DNA of 64,000 nucleotides from Girardinichthys multiradiatus (taxonomy: Eukaryota; Chordata; Actinopteri; Cyprinodontiformes; Goodeidae), in the NCBI RefSeq assembly GCF_021462225.1, contig NC_061794.1, positions 44,516,914 through 44,580,913 of the forward strand, written 5' to 3'. Position numbers and translations under genes: made by a program. Shown here one piece after another: positions 1 to 12,139 of the stretch (its first letter is position 1; every line of letters begins with the position of its first letter). The notes under the pieces are model-generated. The model searched no databases, was not told the DNA's origin, and worked only from the letters and a program-made list of their open reading frames with translations.

Positions 1-11
1 CTCCCTAATCC

Positions 12-817
12 TGCTATGAAATTAAGCATACTTGACAGGTAATCCAATATAATATGTCCCTGTAACTCACAAAGGGTGAGGGTGCAAATTATTTAAAGCC
101 ACTTTTCTCAAACATAGTTCTTGATTTAGGCACGTCTGCTCTACCCCGTCTCCCTGGCTGCAATCAGCAGATGAGATGCACCTGGTGGCTGCTGCAGTGT
201 AGTGCAATATGTGGCATTTCAAGCACCTGTGTCTTCCCTGATATATACTGACTCTGACAAGCAGACGGTGCCAGATTTTTGAAAGCCATCGTGTGAGTAG
301 ATATCCAGTGGTCCTTCCTGTCTGATCGTTGTTCTTGACCTTGCCTTGTTTTTTGGATTTATGCCTCTGCCTTCTCCCCGTCGGACTATTTGGATTCTGG
401 TTGTCGACCTTGTTTCCTGCATCTGGTTTATGCCTCTGCCTGCCCTTTGCTTGACGCCTCTTGTTCTGATCGTTGACCCTGTTTCTGTCCTTGGATTATT
501 GAGCCAGCCTAGCCCTCGGATTATTCAGCCTGGAGTCACTTCTTACCTGTGCTGTGGAGATCACCGCCTGCCGCCCACTGAGGTTTCCCCTCTGGGTTTC
601 AAGTTCCACTCAAGACAAAAGCAGGTTAGTGGCTTTTCTGATCCCTGCAAAATCTGGAGAGACTACAAGTCACTAATCCCTCTTTCTGCCTCAGTGATTC
701 CTGGAAGTTGTGAGGAGTGTTACCTGTGTGACGTTTTCCTGTGGCTGAATAAACCTTTTAAATTTTCAGTACTGTGTCTGGCTGAATCTTGGGTCTGCCT
801 TTTTCTGATTCATAGCA
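12..817 (+). mobile_element. LTR-like sequence, probably a Ty3/Gypsy-type LTR copy
   Basis: The ends form an 8-bp inverted pair, TGCTATGA at 12 and TCATAGCA ending at 817, starting with TG and ending with CA. The body resembles the LTR at 28.7-29.4 kb: both contain a GCCAGATT..GAAAGCC..GTGTGAGTA block and then AATAAA near the 3' end followed by CTTTTGGGTC-like sequence. The flanking 5-mers (aatcc and attgg) do not match, so the target duplication is decayed or this is the 3' LTR of an element lying outside the window. The open frame at 346-831 inside it has no protein features. Confidence 0.5.
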
Positions 818-979
818 ATTGGAGATTGTAGCTCCTGGTGACTCTAGGTATCATACGAGAACAAACATCACCTTGTAAAGGAAATTGAACCAATGTTTCC
901 ATCTACAGTTATGCATAAAAGAGAAGTAACTTTCTCATAGACAATGCAATAACAAATATCAATGCTGGAATCAGTTGTA

Positions 980-2149
980 CACTGCTCAAAAAAATAAAGG
1001 GAAGACTTAAACAACACAATATAAAGTAAATCAAACTTCTGTGAAATCAAACTGTCCACTTAGGAAGCAACACTGATTGACAATCAGTTTCACAGATGTT
1101 GTTCAAATGGAAAAGACAACAGGAGGAAATCTTTGGCGATTAGCAAGACGCACTCAATAAAGGAGTGGTTCTGCAGGTGGGGACCACAGACCACTTCTCA
1201 GTACCGATGCTTTCTGGCTGATGTTTTGGTCACTTTTGAATGTTGGTGGTGCTTTCACACTCGTGGTAGCATGAGACGGACTCTACAACCCACACAAGTG
1301 GCTCAGGTAGTGCAGCTCATCCAGGATGGCACATCAATGTGAGCTGTGGCAAGAAGGTTTGCTGTATCTGTCAGCGTACAGTCCAGAGCCTGGAGGCGCT
1401 ACCAGGAGACAGGCCAGTACACCAGGAGACGTGGAGGAGGCCGTAGGAGGGCAACAACCAGCAGCAGGACCGCTACCTCCACCTTTGTGCAAGGAGGAAC
1501 AGGAGAAGCACTTCCAGAGCCCTGCAAAATGACCTCCAGCAGGCCACAAATGTGCATGTGTCTGCACAAACGGTTAGAAACCGACTCCATGAGGATGGTA
1601 TGAGGGACCGACGTCCACAAATGGGGGTTGTGCTCTCAGCCCAACACCGTGCAGGACGCTTGGGATTTGCCAGAGAACACCAGGATTGACAAATTCGCCA
1701 CTGGTGCCCTGTGCTCTTCACAGATGAAAGCAGGTTCACACTGAGCACATGTGACAGACGTGACAGAGTCTGGAGACACCGTGGAGAGCGATCTGCTGCC
1801 TGCAACATCCTTCAGCATGACCGGTTTGGCAGTGAGTCGGTAATGGTGTGGGGTGGCATTTCTTTGGAGAGCTGCATGGTCCTCCATGTGCTCGCCAGAG
1901 GTAGCCTGACTGCCATTAGGTACCGAGATGAGATCCTCAGACCCCTTGTGAGACCATATGCTGGTGCGGTTGGCCCTGGGTTCCTCCTAATGCAGGACAA
2001 TGCCAGACCTCATGTGGCTGGAGTGTGTCAGCAGTTCCTGCAAGATGAAGACATCGAAGCTATGGACTGGACCGCCCGTTCCCCAGACCTGAATCCGATT
2101 GAGCACATCTGGGACATCACGTCTCGCTCCATCTACCAATGTGTGTTCA
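980..2149 (+). mobile_element. Tc1/mariner element, 3'-truncated (family A, copy 1)
   Basis: The 5' terminus CACTGCTCAAAAAAATAAAG follows a TA at 978-979. Homology to the copy at 35.6 kb runs through the 5' UTR and transposase. It stops abruptly near 2149, just after the third catalytic residue, so the transposase C-terminus and the 3' inverted repeat are missing. Confidence 0.85.
1271..2149 (+). pseudogene. Tc1-like transposase pseudogene (family A, copy 1)
   Basis: The frame starts [15 protein letters not shown] and meets a TGA in place of an Arg codon after DGTSM (1338-1340). Frame changes follow in the DNA-binding half. The catalytic part is readable at 1711-2140: LFTDESRF (first D), LLMQDNARPH (second D) and NPIEHIW (E), with 34 residues between the second D and E. 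The C-terminus is lost at the truncation. Confidence 0.85.
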
Positions 2150-2212
2150 GACAACCTTTAAATATTTTGCAGCCCTTTACTATTGTGAACATTCTGCAGT
2201 TTATGCTTTAAT

Positions 2213-3536
2213 GAACCAAAGTAAAAATTTATGAGGGTTGGGTATTCGTTCATTTAAACCTTTGTCAAAGGACTCAGTAAATCTTGGTCCAACTGGTTTG
2301 TCTGAACAGGCTCTGGGAAAATCCATCACACACTGTCTAAAGGCTGATTGACGCTCCACCAGGGGCTTGCATGATTGAGAGCTGCTGTTGGCTCACAACA
2401 CTGATCTCATACTAAACTGGGCAGACTCCTTGTATGGTGCTATAAATAATGAAGGCTGTTCCTCTCTATCAACAGTTTTCCAAGCACTTCCTAAAATGAA
2501 CCTAGATGTAAGACATAGAATGATGAGACAGGTAAGAATGCAAATCTGTCAGATTTAAACACAAAACCGCTTTCAAAATGGCATTGAATCAGTCAAACAG
2601 GAATTAAAGTCTCGCTGTTGGTTCTCTGTAGGACAGCTGTGCACAGGGCAGCCGTAGCCATCAATAACTGCTGAATGCTGGCCTGTAATTTCATGCACTC
2701 AGCTTTTAGGTATTTAAGGAAGAATGTGTTGCAGACTCCAGAGTAGCTAATTCTCACATACTGAGCATGACACCCTCCAAATTCTCTGCATGCCACAGAT
2801 CCATTTTCTTCACACAAAGTGAAAACGATTTCATAACTGATTACTTGCCAGAAGAAAGTGACACAAAGCTCAAATTCAGACTGAACAGAGAGCATTGAGC
2901 AGTAACTGCAAAGCTTTTAGACCAGAGGGCCGCAGATCAGTTTTATTACAATTTATTCTCAAGCAATTCAGTCAGTCACTCTTCTGCATCTTCAGTCATA
3001 GTAAAAGTAGTGAAGCTAAATGCTGAGTGTGTCTATATAAAACCATGTCTTTTCTTCACTTTCTATTCATTTTAATAGTTGTTTATAAACTAAACCACTT
3101 TACAAATGAAAACACATAGGGAATATTTTGTAGCTATGAAACAGTATTATTTATAGTGGGGGTGGCCTTTTAGTTGATATATTATTATTTCTGGTTGTAA
3201 TTTAAGTTAATGATGTTTGTTTCTGATAGGAAGACAGACATCTCCTCAGATGTAATTAACCAATGTAAACGGAGTTTCAAGTTTAAAAAAAATATATTTT
3301 ATTTCCATTTTATGAAAAAAATGCACAGTTGAAGATTTATTATGCTCCTCATTAATCATTGTAAAAATCTTTATTGACATCACGGCAATCAAAGCCTTCT
3401 TTTAACTGTTGATCAGTCTCTTGCATAGTTCCACTGGTATTTAAATCTTTCATTCTTGGTAAGGAGCTCTGTGTTTTTTATGGCACATTATCAGTGCCAA
3501 AATTGAGACTTTTGTGCACTCAGCACCGGGAGAGAC
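2213..3536. other. AT-rich sequence without a recognised gene
   Basis: No recognisable gene or complete element was found. A minus-strand frame at 2593-2895 (100 codons) has no known domain. Its C-terminal peptide is mentioned in the findings because of a weak resemblance to 32.3 kb. Confidence 0.5.
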
Positions 3537-3608
3537 GGGCGACAGCAATGTATAGGCGGGCGAAAGCAATGGATAAGCTCGCGATAGCACTGGAGAGGTG
3601 GGCGATCA
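3537..3608 (+). repeat. Degenerate 21-bp tandem repeat, about 3.4 copies
   Basis: Units begin at 3537, 3558, 3579 and 3600 (partial). They share the pattern GGGCGAnAGCAnTGnAnAGGn. The unit is GC-richer than its AT-rich surroundings. Twenty-one is a multiple of three, so a short plus frame through it shows a seven-residue periodicity, but no gene is evident. Confidence 0.6.
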
Positions 3609-3609
3609 T

Positions 3610-5218
3610 TACCATTACAACAGCAATTTCCATTCTTGAATGTTGCTATTCAATGAATGTTGTTTTATTTTCATTATTGAATTGGAACTAAACACGAAGT
3701 AAAACCATAACTCTGCCCCCAGACTAATTTTGAAAAAATGCCAGCAAAGTGGGTGGTGCCAAGAGACACGTAGGGGCGTGGCTAAATGTGTGGATGAGGG
3801 AGGGGTTTAAGCGGGGGTGTGGGCAGGAGGACGAGGGAAAGTGGCAGCTAGCTTTATTTGGCAAATTGACCCTTGAAGTGTGAGCAGAGCGGTGCTGTTT
3901 CACCATAGATAGATCTTTTCTGCTGGAAGATCCCACAAGAAAATGAAAATAGAAATATGTCCAGCAAAAAACAAAGAAAAAAACAGGAGCTGATACTGCA
4001 TTACATCATTTGGACAAAATAATACATATTTACAAAGCCAAAGGAATACCATGGCTTTAGTTTTATAATGAAAATAGAAAATTGTTTATGACACTTCTAC
4101 ACATTTTCTTCTGTTTGTTATTTGTATTTACTACAGATAATATTAAACCAAAGCAGAATGTCTAGAAGTACCTCAAGCTTCAATTTGGTTTAAAATTAAA
4201 CACGGTAAACACCTGAAAATTGTGAGTCAAAATGGGCTCTGTTAGTATTAGAGCTGCAAGGTAAAGAACATCCTTATTATTCAATGTCAGTTCAGACAAT
4301 CTGTAAAGCATAATGTAAATTTAAGTGACACTCAACAAGAAAATTTGCTTTTGGTGCATGTTGGAAACAGCTAAGGGCTAAATAGAGTCGGGATGCTTTC
4401 TCCCATTTTGTGATATTTTTGGGATCTGAGCGGCTGAAATATGTTTCAACTACTTTTTTGTTCATATTTCAAGTTTAGTTATTATGTGCATGGTACACAT
4501 ATGAATAACTCTAGAGAAGAAATTGCCACAGTTATGGATACAGAAGTTATGGATATTTTTGGCTAATAATAATTATCCTTCCCCAACTAGTCATTTTTTT
4601 TCATCTTTTTAATTATTTAGCTTTAGCAATGAGGAGGATTTTTATTTCTGATCTCAGTCTCCAAAAACAGTAACTGTCTCATTATGATTTTAATAGGCTT
4701 GCTACAAGAAGAATGAGGGGAGAGAAGAAAGATTGATGGGTTGCCGCCACACCTATATGGCTATTTTGAGGGGGGACATGATTTCTTGTCACACAGTTGG
4801 TTCTAAATTAATCATCGCTTGTAATATGATCAAGTTAAATCATTAGTTAGGAAACAAATCAGTATTTACTATATAAAGACATACACATTATTAATTTTGT
4901 TAATTACAAAGCGACTGCTTAAATGTAGAAAAGCCAACATACAGAATTATCACAAAACCTAAACTACAGAATTGTAAAAAAAAAAAAATCAGTTAAACAA
5001 AATTCAATAATATGGTGTTCACCACTATAATTTTGCTGATTTTCACAATATTTTTATTACAAATCATTTCCATGCCAAAAAGGTGTTGGGAAGACCAATA
5101 AAATTAACTGGTATTATAAGGAAAAACTGTGGTGATACAGTTTATAAAATACCTACATTAACTTAAAATGTCAAACATTTCCAGTGGAAAATGAAACATT
5201 ATACATTCTTGTAAGTAT
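3610..5218. other. AT-rich sequence without a recognised gene
   Basis: I see no coding exon, RNA gene or intact mobile element here. Confidence 0.45.
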
Positions 5219-5223
5219 GCACC

Positions 5224-6011
5224 TGTCAGGATCTGGGTTGTGTTTTTGTGCTTGCTACATGTGTTCAGTGTTTTCAGACGGTGCTGGAGTTCTCAGGTAT
5301 GCTGGGTGACAGGTGTGACTTATTCTACTGATTACTTTGAGGAGTACTTAAGCAGGAGGCTGCCAGCACTTCGATGCCAGAGTGTTTGCCCACAGTGGTA
5401 ACAAGCTCAAGCCAAACACCAGTCTATGCTTTGTTCTTCAACCTCGTTGTAACTTTGTTTATGCTCCTTCGCAGGCGAAGTAAACCTGAACCCAGGATTT
5501 ATGTCACTGAACACTGACTACGTGTCCGGGGGTCTTTCTGGATGATCAAGACTATCTACGTTCTGAGGATTTCATCTCCTATCTACCGTCTTCATTTGGA
5601 TTTGCATCTAGCTGGCAGTTTTCCTGCTACCTTCACCTCCTGGACCAAGCCGTAAGCGTACCCTGTCCACCCTCCAACGTAACCATCTGCACACCGAACT
5701 CATTCCTGTTTGCTCCAAGCTCACACAGAACGGCACTTAAGAACCTTCTACAAACCTGGATCCTGAATGCCTTTTCCCCTGATGACCTGACCACACCTAT
5801 TTAGTAAGCTGTTCTCTTGATTGCATTAATTCATTGTTCTTAGTTTGTCATTATTCAGTTCCCTATTCTCACCAATTCTCTTCCCTTCTTCCCATACAGT
5901 AGGAAAATCATCCGTTCCGGATTATCTTTGTCAAAATAAACATCCTTTACATATTCTTTTCTCCAGAGTGTTCTCTGTATGTGGGTCAGATCTATTGCAA
6001 ACAAAATGACA
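5224..6011 (+). mobile_element. Solo LTR of a Ty3/Gypsy retrotransposon with perfect target duplication
   Basis: It begins TGTCAGGATCTGGG and ends CAAAATGACA, 788 bp. GCACC directly precedes it (5219-5223) and directly follows it (6012-6016), a perfect 5-bp target duplication. AATAAA occurs at about 5935, followed by the CTGTATGTGGGTCAGATCTAT end shared with the LTRs at 16.1 and 45.7 kb. It carries no internal region, so it most likely arose by LTR-LTR recombination. Confidence 0.88.
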
Positions 6012-6554
6012 GCACCACATATACTAAAACATATTATATCCCGAAAAGATAACATGTCACGGAAAATCACAGAGTGACTGGCTGAGATAGGGCAGCAGGT
6101 TGAGGGGAAAACTTACTCCAACCCCCCGCTGAGCCTGCTGCCACCACACCCAGCCAGAGGAGCTCTGCTGCTCTGAAAACTCCAGAGCACAGTTCAAAAT
6201 TGGTCAACTCTTGATGAACTGACTGCAGAGATTAGGGGTGAGGTGTACTTTCTCACCTGAAAGCTTCTTAAAACCATTGAGAAACGGACCTAGTCTTCTC
6301 TTTAGTGTCGTGACCTATTAACTTGCCGTTGTGTGTGTGTGTATATATGGTCAGGAGCAGACCAAACTAAACGCTTCCTAGTTTGTCTATTCTGATGTGT
6401 TTACGATACACTGACCAGTAGAAATGAGTTCTTGCTCCAATCTTCGGACGAAGCCAAGCCCCCAGAAGTATGGAGACAAACATGATCCATAAAAAGCAAT
6501 TAAAAAAATAATGCAGTTTGTAAAACTTGGTTTTCAAAACAGTTTAGAAAAAAA

Positions 6555-7905
6555 TACTCGTACTCGTACTTGTACTCGTCGTCTTCCGCTTATCCAGGAC
6601 CGGGTCATGGGGGCAGCAGACTCAGCAGAGATGCTCAGACGTCCCTCTCCCCAGACACCTCCTCCAGCTCCTCCGGGAGGAGCCCAAGGCGTTCCCAGGC
6701 CAGCCGAGAGACATAGTCCCTCCAGCGTGTCCTGGGCCGTCCCCTGGGCCTCCTCCCGGTGGGACGTGCCTGGAACACCTCCAGAGGAAGGCGTCCAGGA
6801 GGCATCCGGTATAGATGCCGGAGCCACCTCAACTGGCTCCTCTCGATGTGGAGGAGCAGCGGCTCTACTCCGAGCCCCTCCCGGATGGCCGAGCTCCTCA
6901 CCCTATCTCTAAGGGAGTGCCCGGCCACCCTACGGAGGAAGCTCATTTCAGCCGCTTGTATCCGGGATCTCGTTCTTTCGGTCATGACCCAAAGTTCATG
7001 GCCGTAGGCGAGGGTAGGAACATAGACCGACCGGTAAATTGAGAGCTTTGCTTTTCGGCTCAGCTCTCTCTACACCACAACGGACCGGCACAGTGCCCCC
7101 ATTACTGTGGCAGCCGCACCGATCCGTCTGTCGATCTCCCGCTCCATTCTTCCCTCACTCGTGAACAAGACCCCGAGATACTTAAACTCCTCCACTTGAG
7201 GCAGGAACTCCCCTCCAACCTGAAGAGGACAAGCCACCCTTTTCCGGTTGAGTACCATGGCCTCGGACTTGGAGGAGCTGATCCTCATCCCAGCCGCTTC
7301 ACACTCGGCTGCGAACCGCCCCAGTGCATGCTGTAGGTCTTGGCTAGAGGGGTCCAGCAGGACCACGTCATCTGCAAAAAGAAGAGACGAAATCCTCTGG
7401 TTGCCAAACCAGACCCCCTCCGGCCCTTGGCTGCGTCTAGAAATCCTGTCCATAAAAGTTATGAACAGGACCGGTGACAAAGGGCAGCCCTGTCGGAGTC
7501 CAACATGCACCAGGAACAAATCCGACTTAGTGCCGGCAATGTGGACCAAACTCCTGCTCCGCTCGTACAGAGATCGGATGGCCCCAAATAAAGAGCCCCC
7601 GATTCCATACTCCTGGAGCACCCCCCACAGGGCATCACGAGGAACACAGTCGAATGCTTTCTCCAGGTCCACAAAACACATGTGGACCGGTTGGGCAAAC
7701 TCCCATGAACCCTCGAGCACCCTGTAGAGGGTATAGAGCTGGTCCAGTGTTCCACGGCCGGGACGAAAACCACACTGCTCCTCCTGAAGCCGAGGTTCGA
7801 CTATCGGTGGGACTCTCCTCTCCAATACCCTGGCGTAGGCCTTACCAGGGAGGCTGAGGAGTGTGATCCCCCTGTAGTTGGAACATACCCTTCGGTCCCC
7901 CTTCT
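6555..7905 (-). mobile_element. 5'-truncated non-LTR retrotransposon (RTE/Expander-like LINE)
   Basis: The minus strand reads from within a reverse transcriptase to a 3' end marked by a GTACGA/GAGTAC simple repeat (6555-6580). The 5' truncation is near 7905, next to an A-rich stretch. The coding remnant is described separately. Clade assignment is by resemblance of the C-terminal region and the short-repeat tail to teleost RTE-type elements and is not certain. Confidence 0.85.
6635..7825 (-). pseudogene. LINE reverse transcriptase and C-terminal region, truncated
   Basis: A 251-codon open stretch (7825-7070) carries RT motifs: FRPGRGTLDQ, FVDLEKAFDCVPRD, LRQGCPLSPVLFI and the catalytic LLFADDVVLL (FADD in place of YADD). 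It continues with FKYLGVLFTSEGR and EREIDRRIGAA. After a frame change, the downstream region (6985-6635) shows MTERTRSRIQAAE and PTGRRPRGRPRTRWRDY. The endonuclease domain and the RT N-terminus are missing, so the copy cannot be autonomous. Confidence 0.85.
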
Positions 7906-7909
7906 TATG

Positions 7910-10199
7910 TAAAAAAAAAAATTAATCTTTGTAGAATTTTTTTTTTCTTATGTAGAAAAAAATAAATCTTTAAAGACAGCAAACTGCATTTATGAAGGTT
8001 TAACTTTTGCATACACGTTGCAAATTACTCTCAAAACCTTTTTTTTTTGATTGAGAACTTTTTTGAAGTTCCTTTTTTGAAATGCGTTGCTTGCAATAAG
8101 TTTCTCTCCATAGAAATGCAAACGTGATCCTTTAAATCTTTATAAAACAGCATTCTCATTAAACATGATTACATTTTTGAGAGTGAATTTATTTCCACAT
8201 GGTTGTAATCTTAACAGGCCTGCCTTTCCCCCCCCATCCTGACCACACTTTAATGGGAAAATAACACTTTACACAGCTTGCACCCCACTGCAACTTTGCT
8301 GCACCACCACTTCACCACCATTTACTCCAGTCCTGATTTACATTGGAATTGCTCCAATCCACTCCACAATGAAGCGCCGAGGTGCTCCAAGAAGCATGCG
8401 CGGGAAATGTGAGATTGTGCAATAAAACCCAGTGACAAATGCAGAAGTCATACCAAAACAATTCATTCTGGGGAAGATGGACGTGAAAACAACGGTTAAA
8501 ACTGCTTTGACGCAAAAGGTTTCAGAATAAAATCCAAAATGTTTGTTTATTTTATGTGTGTTTATTGTGCATAAACATAAATGAATAATTTAGACAGCAT
8601 ACATGTATAAATAAACACACATATTAATTATTATAGCAAGGCCTTCAAGAACATCTTGTCTGTCGTTAGTAAATTATTTAAAAAATACAACTGTTGTGCT
8701 CATTCAGTTTCCTGTTGGTACATGGTGATCTGTGTAGATTGACTCTGAACTTGCGCCACCCTGCGCTGCCCTGCGGAGGCAGTATAAACACTCTCATTGT
8801 CTATAAAGGGTATGTAATTACTGCAGTTTGTTCCATGGCGTGGCGAATTGGAGAGGGATGCTGTGTAATGTGGCCGTAATCTGCTTCAACAAAGACAAAA
8901 AATTAGGAGTTTCTCTGTTGAAGGTAAAAATACTTACTACTTAAAACTTGCAGACAGAGCTCCAAAAATATAAATGTGATCTATTTTTAACTTTCAACTT
9001 TTACATGTCATCAGAATTAAAACACTGTACATAAATGCTACAATTCCTTAACATTGTTAACATATCCCACTTTTTAATCCAACCAAGCGCCTATTCTTTT
9101 TAGCGATTTCAGGCTTTGCTTTGTACATTTTTCTAGGGTCTGGATGTTTTTGATAGGTTAAAAGTCTCACATTTCTGATGATATTTAATATTAATATTTA
9201 ATGTCTCAGTGGGCATGTCTGAGAAATAAAGTAAATTCCTCCTTTCTATACGCAGACATTAACAGGCTTTTATTTGGAGTTATATTTGTCAGCTTTATTA
9301 AAACATTGTAATGTGTTTTCCTCCACTGAGATAATGCATATGGAGCCTCCAGTGGATTCACAGCACCGGAAAACTTATTTTCCGGTACCAGGTTTAGGTT
9401 TTTTGAAAGCTTGTCTTTCTTTCTTTTGTTCTGATATTAGCGGTGCAATATAGAGAAATTATTTCAATCCTGTAGAGACTCACAATAAGAAACACGAAAT
9501 GCAATTAGAGAAGTTACACAATGGATGTTTGGGGCTCAGACCCCAGAGGAAGACATGAATGCTGAGAATGACATGAACTTGAATGAACGTCTTAGAGTTA
9601 GAATTAGAATTGTCTTCCCCCGGGATCCGATACTGGTGATGGAGAGGAGGCCAGATGATAAGAGAACTGGAGAAGCTGAGAATCCGATGGAGGCGATGGG
9701 GCGGGGGAGGGTCGAAGTTCGGCTGACAGCTGGGAGATCCATGAATGGGAGACTTTAAATGAGGAGCCTTGAAGGATCATCGGCTGAGGATTACTGCAGA
9801 CTTGATCCTGATTGGTTGTAGCGGAGACACGCAGAGGAGCCATTGGATGAAGCTGGAGGAGTGGGTGAGTCTCCCAGATTGAATTTTTGTTATCACTCCA
9901 TTACCTTCTCCCTTTCCCCACTACAAATTAGTAAATAAATGTCTGAATAAATACATGACAAAATAAATTATCCGATTGACCCCATTTTTAAAAGTTATTT
10001 TAGTTGAGTAAAATGGTGTTTTCACAATGTAATGCTGTCTATAAAGTTTTCATACAATAACTGTTTCTCACACAGAAAATAATGTTTTTATGGATATTTG
10101 TCATTAAATTAAATACAGATTTGTGTGATTATTTTTTCCAATCATTTTTCAGAAAAAAAAACGAGGATGTTTTTCTAAAAACAAATTTTAAATAAAACA
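7910..10199. other. AT-rich intergenic sequence, nothing recognised
   Basis: There is poly-A/poly-T rich sequence next to the LINE and then low-complexity AT-rich DNA. Short ORFs, such as 9525-9758, show no family features. Confidence 0.45.
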
Positions 10200-10201
10200 T
10201 A

Positions 10202-11190
10202 CACTCACCGGCCACTTTATTAGGTACACCTTGCTAGTACTGGGTTGGACCCCTTTTGCCTTCAGAACTGCCTTAATCCTTCGTGGCATAGATTCAACAA
10301 GGTACTGGAAACATTCCTCAGAGAGTTTGGTCCATATTGACATGATAGCATCACACAGATGCTGCAGATTTGTCAGCTGCACATCCATGATGTGAATCTC
10401 CCGTTCCACCACATCCCAAAGGTGCTCTATTGGATTGAGATCTGGTGACTGTGGAGGCCATTTGGGTCCAGTGAACTCAATGTCATGTTCAAGAAACCAA
10501 TGTGAGATGATTCGTGCTTTATGACATGGTGCATTATCCTGCTGGAAGTAACCATCAGAAGATGGGTACACTGTGGTCATAAAGGGATGGACATGGTCAG
10601 CAACAATACTCAGGTAGGCTGTGGCGTTGACACGATGCTCAATTGGTACTAAGGGGCCCAAAGTGTGCCAAGAATATATCCCCCACACCATTACACCACC
10701 ACCACCACCAGCCGTTGATACAAGGCAGGATGGATCCATGCTTTCATGTTGATGATGCCAAATTCTGACCCTACCATCCGAATGTTGCAGCAGAAATCGA
10801 GACTTATCCGACCAGGCAACGTTTTTCCAATCTTCTATTGTTTAATTTTGGTGAGTCTGTGTGAATTGTAGCCTCAGTTTCCTGTTCTTAGCTGACAGGA
10901 GTGGCACTGGTGTGGTCTTCTGCTGCTGTAGCCCATCCGCCTCAAGGTTCGATGTGTTGTGCATTCAGAGATGCTCCTCTGCATGCCTTGGTTGTAACAA
11001 GTGGTTATTTGAGTTACTGTTGCCTTTCTATCAGCTCGAACCAGTCTGACCATTCTCCTCTGACCTCTGGCATCAACAAAGCATTTGCGCCCACAGAACT
11101 GCCGCTCACTGGATATTTTCTCTTTTTCGGACCATTCTCTGTAAACCCTAGAGATGGTAGTGCGTGGAAATCCAGGTAGATCAGCAGATC
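10202..11190 (-). pseudogene. Tc1-like transposase pseudogene (family B)
   Basis: The C-terminal half is open on the minus strand from 10739. It shows GGGGGVMVWGIYSW, YFQQDNAPCH (second catalytic D), SPDLNPIEHLWD (E) and MPRRIKAVLKAKG. I count 36 residues between that D and E, compared with 34 in classical Tc1. The N-terminal half (10740-11190) is present in broken frames. Confidence 0.85.
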
Positions 11191-11220
11191 AGGTGTGCCT
11201 AATAAAGTGGCCGGTGAGTG
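10202..11220 (-). mobile_element. Tc1/mariner element (family B), internally deleted, both ends present
   Basis: The termini are inverted: CACTCACCGGCCACTTTATT at 10202 and its complement ending at 11220. They are flanked by TA at 10200-10201 and 11221-11222. The 1019-bp length is short of a full element. The segment next to the right end joins transposase N-terminal coding sequence almost directly to the terminal repeat, showing an internal deletion near 11185. Confidence 0.93.
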
Positions 11221-11222
11221 TA

Positions 11223-11986
11223 TTTGAACCAGTGTAGAGGAGTTTTAAAGTTATCATCTTGGTGACGAGGCCTCAGTTAAATAAATCCCTGTCATCTACC
11301 ACTGCTGTGGGAAGTCAGAAGTGCTGCACAGTCAGTGTTTGTCTAAAACTCCTGACAACATGTTTTCCCTTGCCAACGCTCTCCCCCAGACTTTAATATC
11401 ACTTATGGTGGTTTATTTACAATCTGAAGGCCCATCGCTGTTCTTAGCTTAATTACTAAAGGGTTATGTGTAATCACTGATGGAAGCTTCTGGAGACTGC
11501 AGAGAAAGATTGGCGGAGAGAAACGAAAGGTGGGCATAAAAATGAGAGCTGATATCTGACTGAGAAGGAAATGAGAGGCAAACACACAAGGGAGGCTAAA
11601 AGACAATTAAGTTTTATCCATATGAAGCAAACGGTGAATAGCTGCAGAAATTGAAGAGTTATTAAAAAGTTATATAAATGCATTCTTGTCATGGTGGACA
11701 AAACTTTATAATAGTTTGTTTGAGGTTTTACAGCATTTAATTATGTGATTTCACAAACAGACTAAAGGTTTTTAAAAACATCTGACCACTGTTTGACCTG
11801 TGGGCATTTGTTAAAACTGAAAAAAAAAAAAAAATGCATGGTCCGTTCAAATTGAAACAACTTCAAAATTCAACAGAACATTCTTAGCTTTGCCAAAGCA
11901 GCACAAGGCTAAAGATTATCCCAAAAGATTTGTATTTCTGTGTTAAAATTGTTGTTTTGTATTACTAATTTTAAATGTTGTAATTT
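11223..11986. other. Unannotated AT-rich sequence
   Basis: No gene or repeat was recognised between the Tc1 element and the SINE-like repeat. Confidence 0.4.
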
Positions 11987-12138
11987 GGGGCAACACAGTC
12001 TAACAGTTGGTAGCACTGTTCTCCTCATGTGTGTTTTCTCCGGGTTCTCTCTCTCGCCCATATACCACTAGAGATAGGCACTCGCTCCCCCGTGACCCTG
12101 TATGGAAGAAGCTGGTATAGAAAATGGATGGATGGATG
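11987..12138 (+). repeat. SINE-like tRNA-derived repeat, internally deleted
   Basis: It has the head GGCAACACAG..TTGGTAGCACTGTT and the tail AGATAGGCAC..GAAAATGGATGGATGG of the family seen complete at 19115-19473. The middle and the B-box region are missing. Confidence 0.6.
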
Positions 12139-12139
12139 T

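Noticed and set aside
346..831. 161-codon plus-strand frame
   Set aside because: It lies inside an LTR-like sequence, has no domain, and a similar region in the other LTR (28.9-29.3 kb) codes for a different peptide.
7248..7727. 159-codon plus-strand frame
   Set aside because: It is antisense to the LINE reverse transcriptase on the minus strand.
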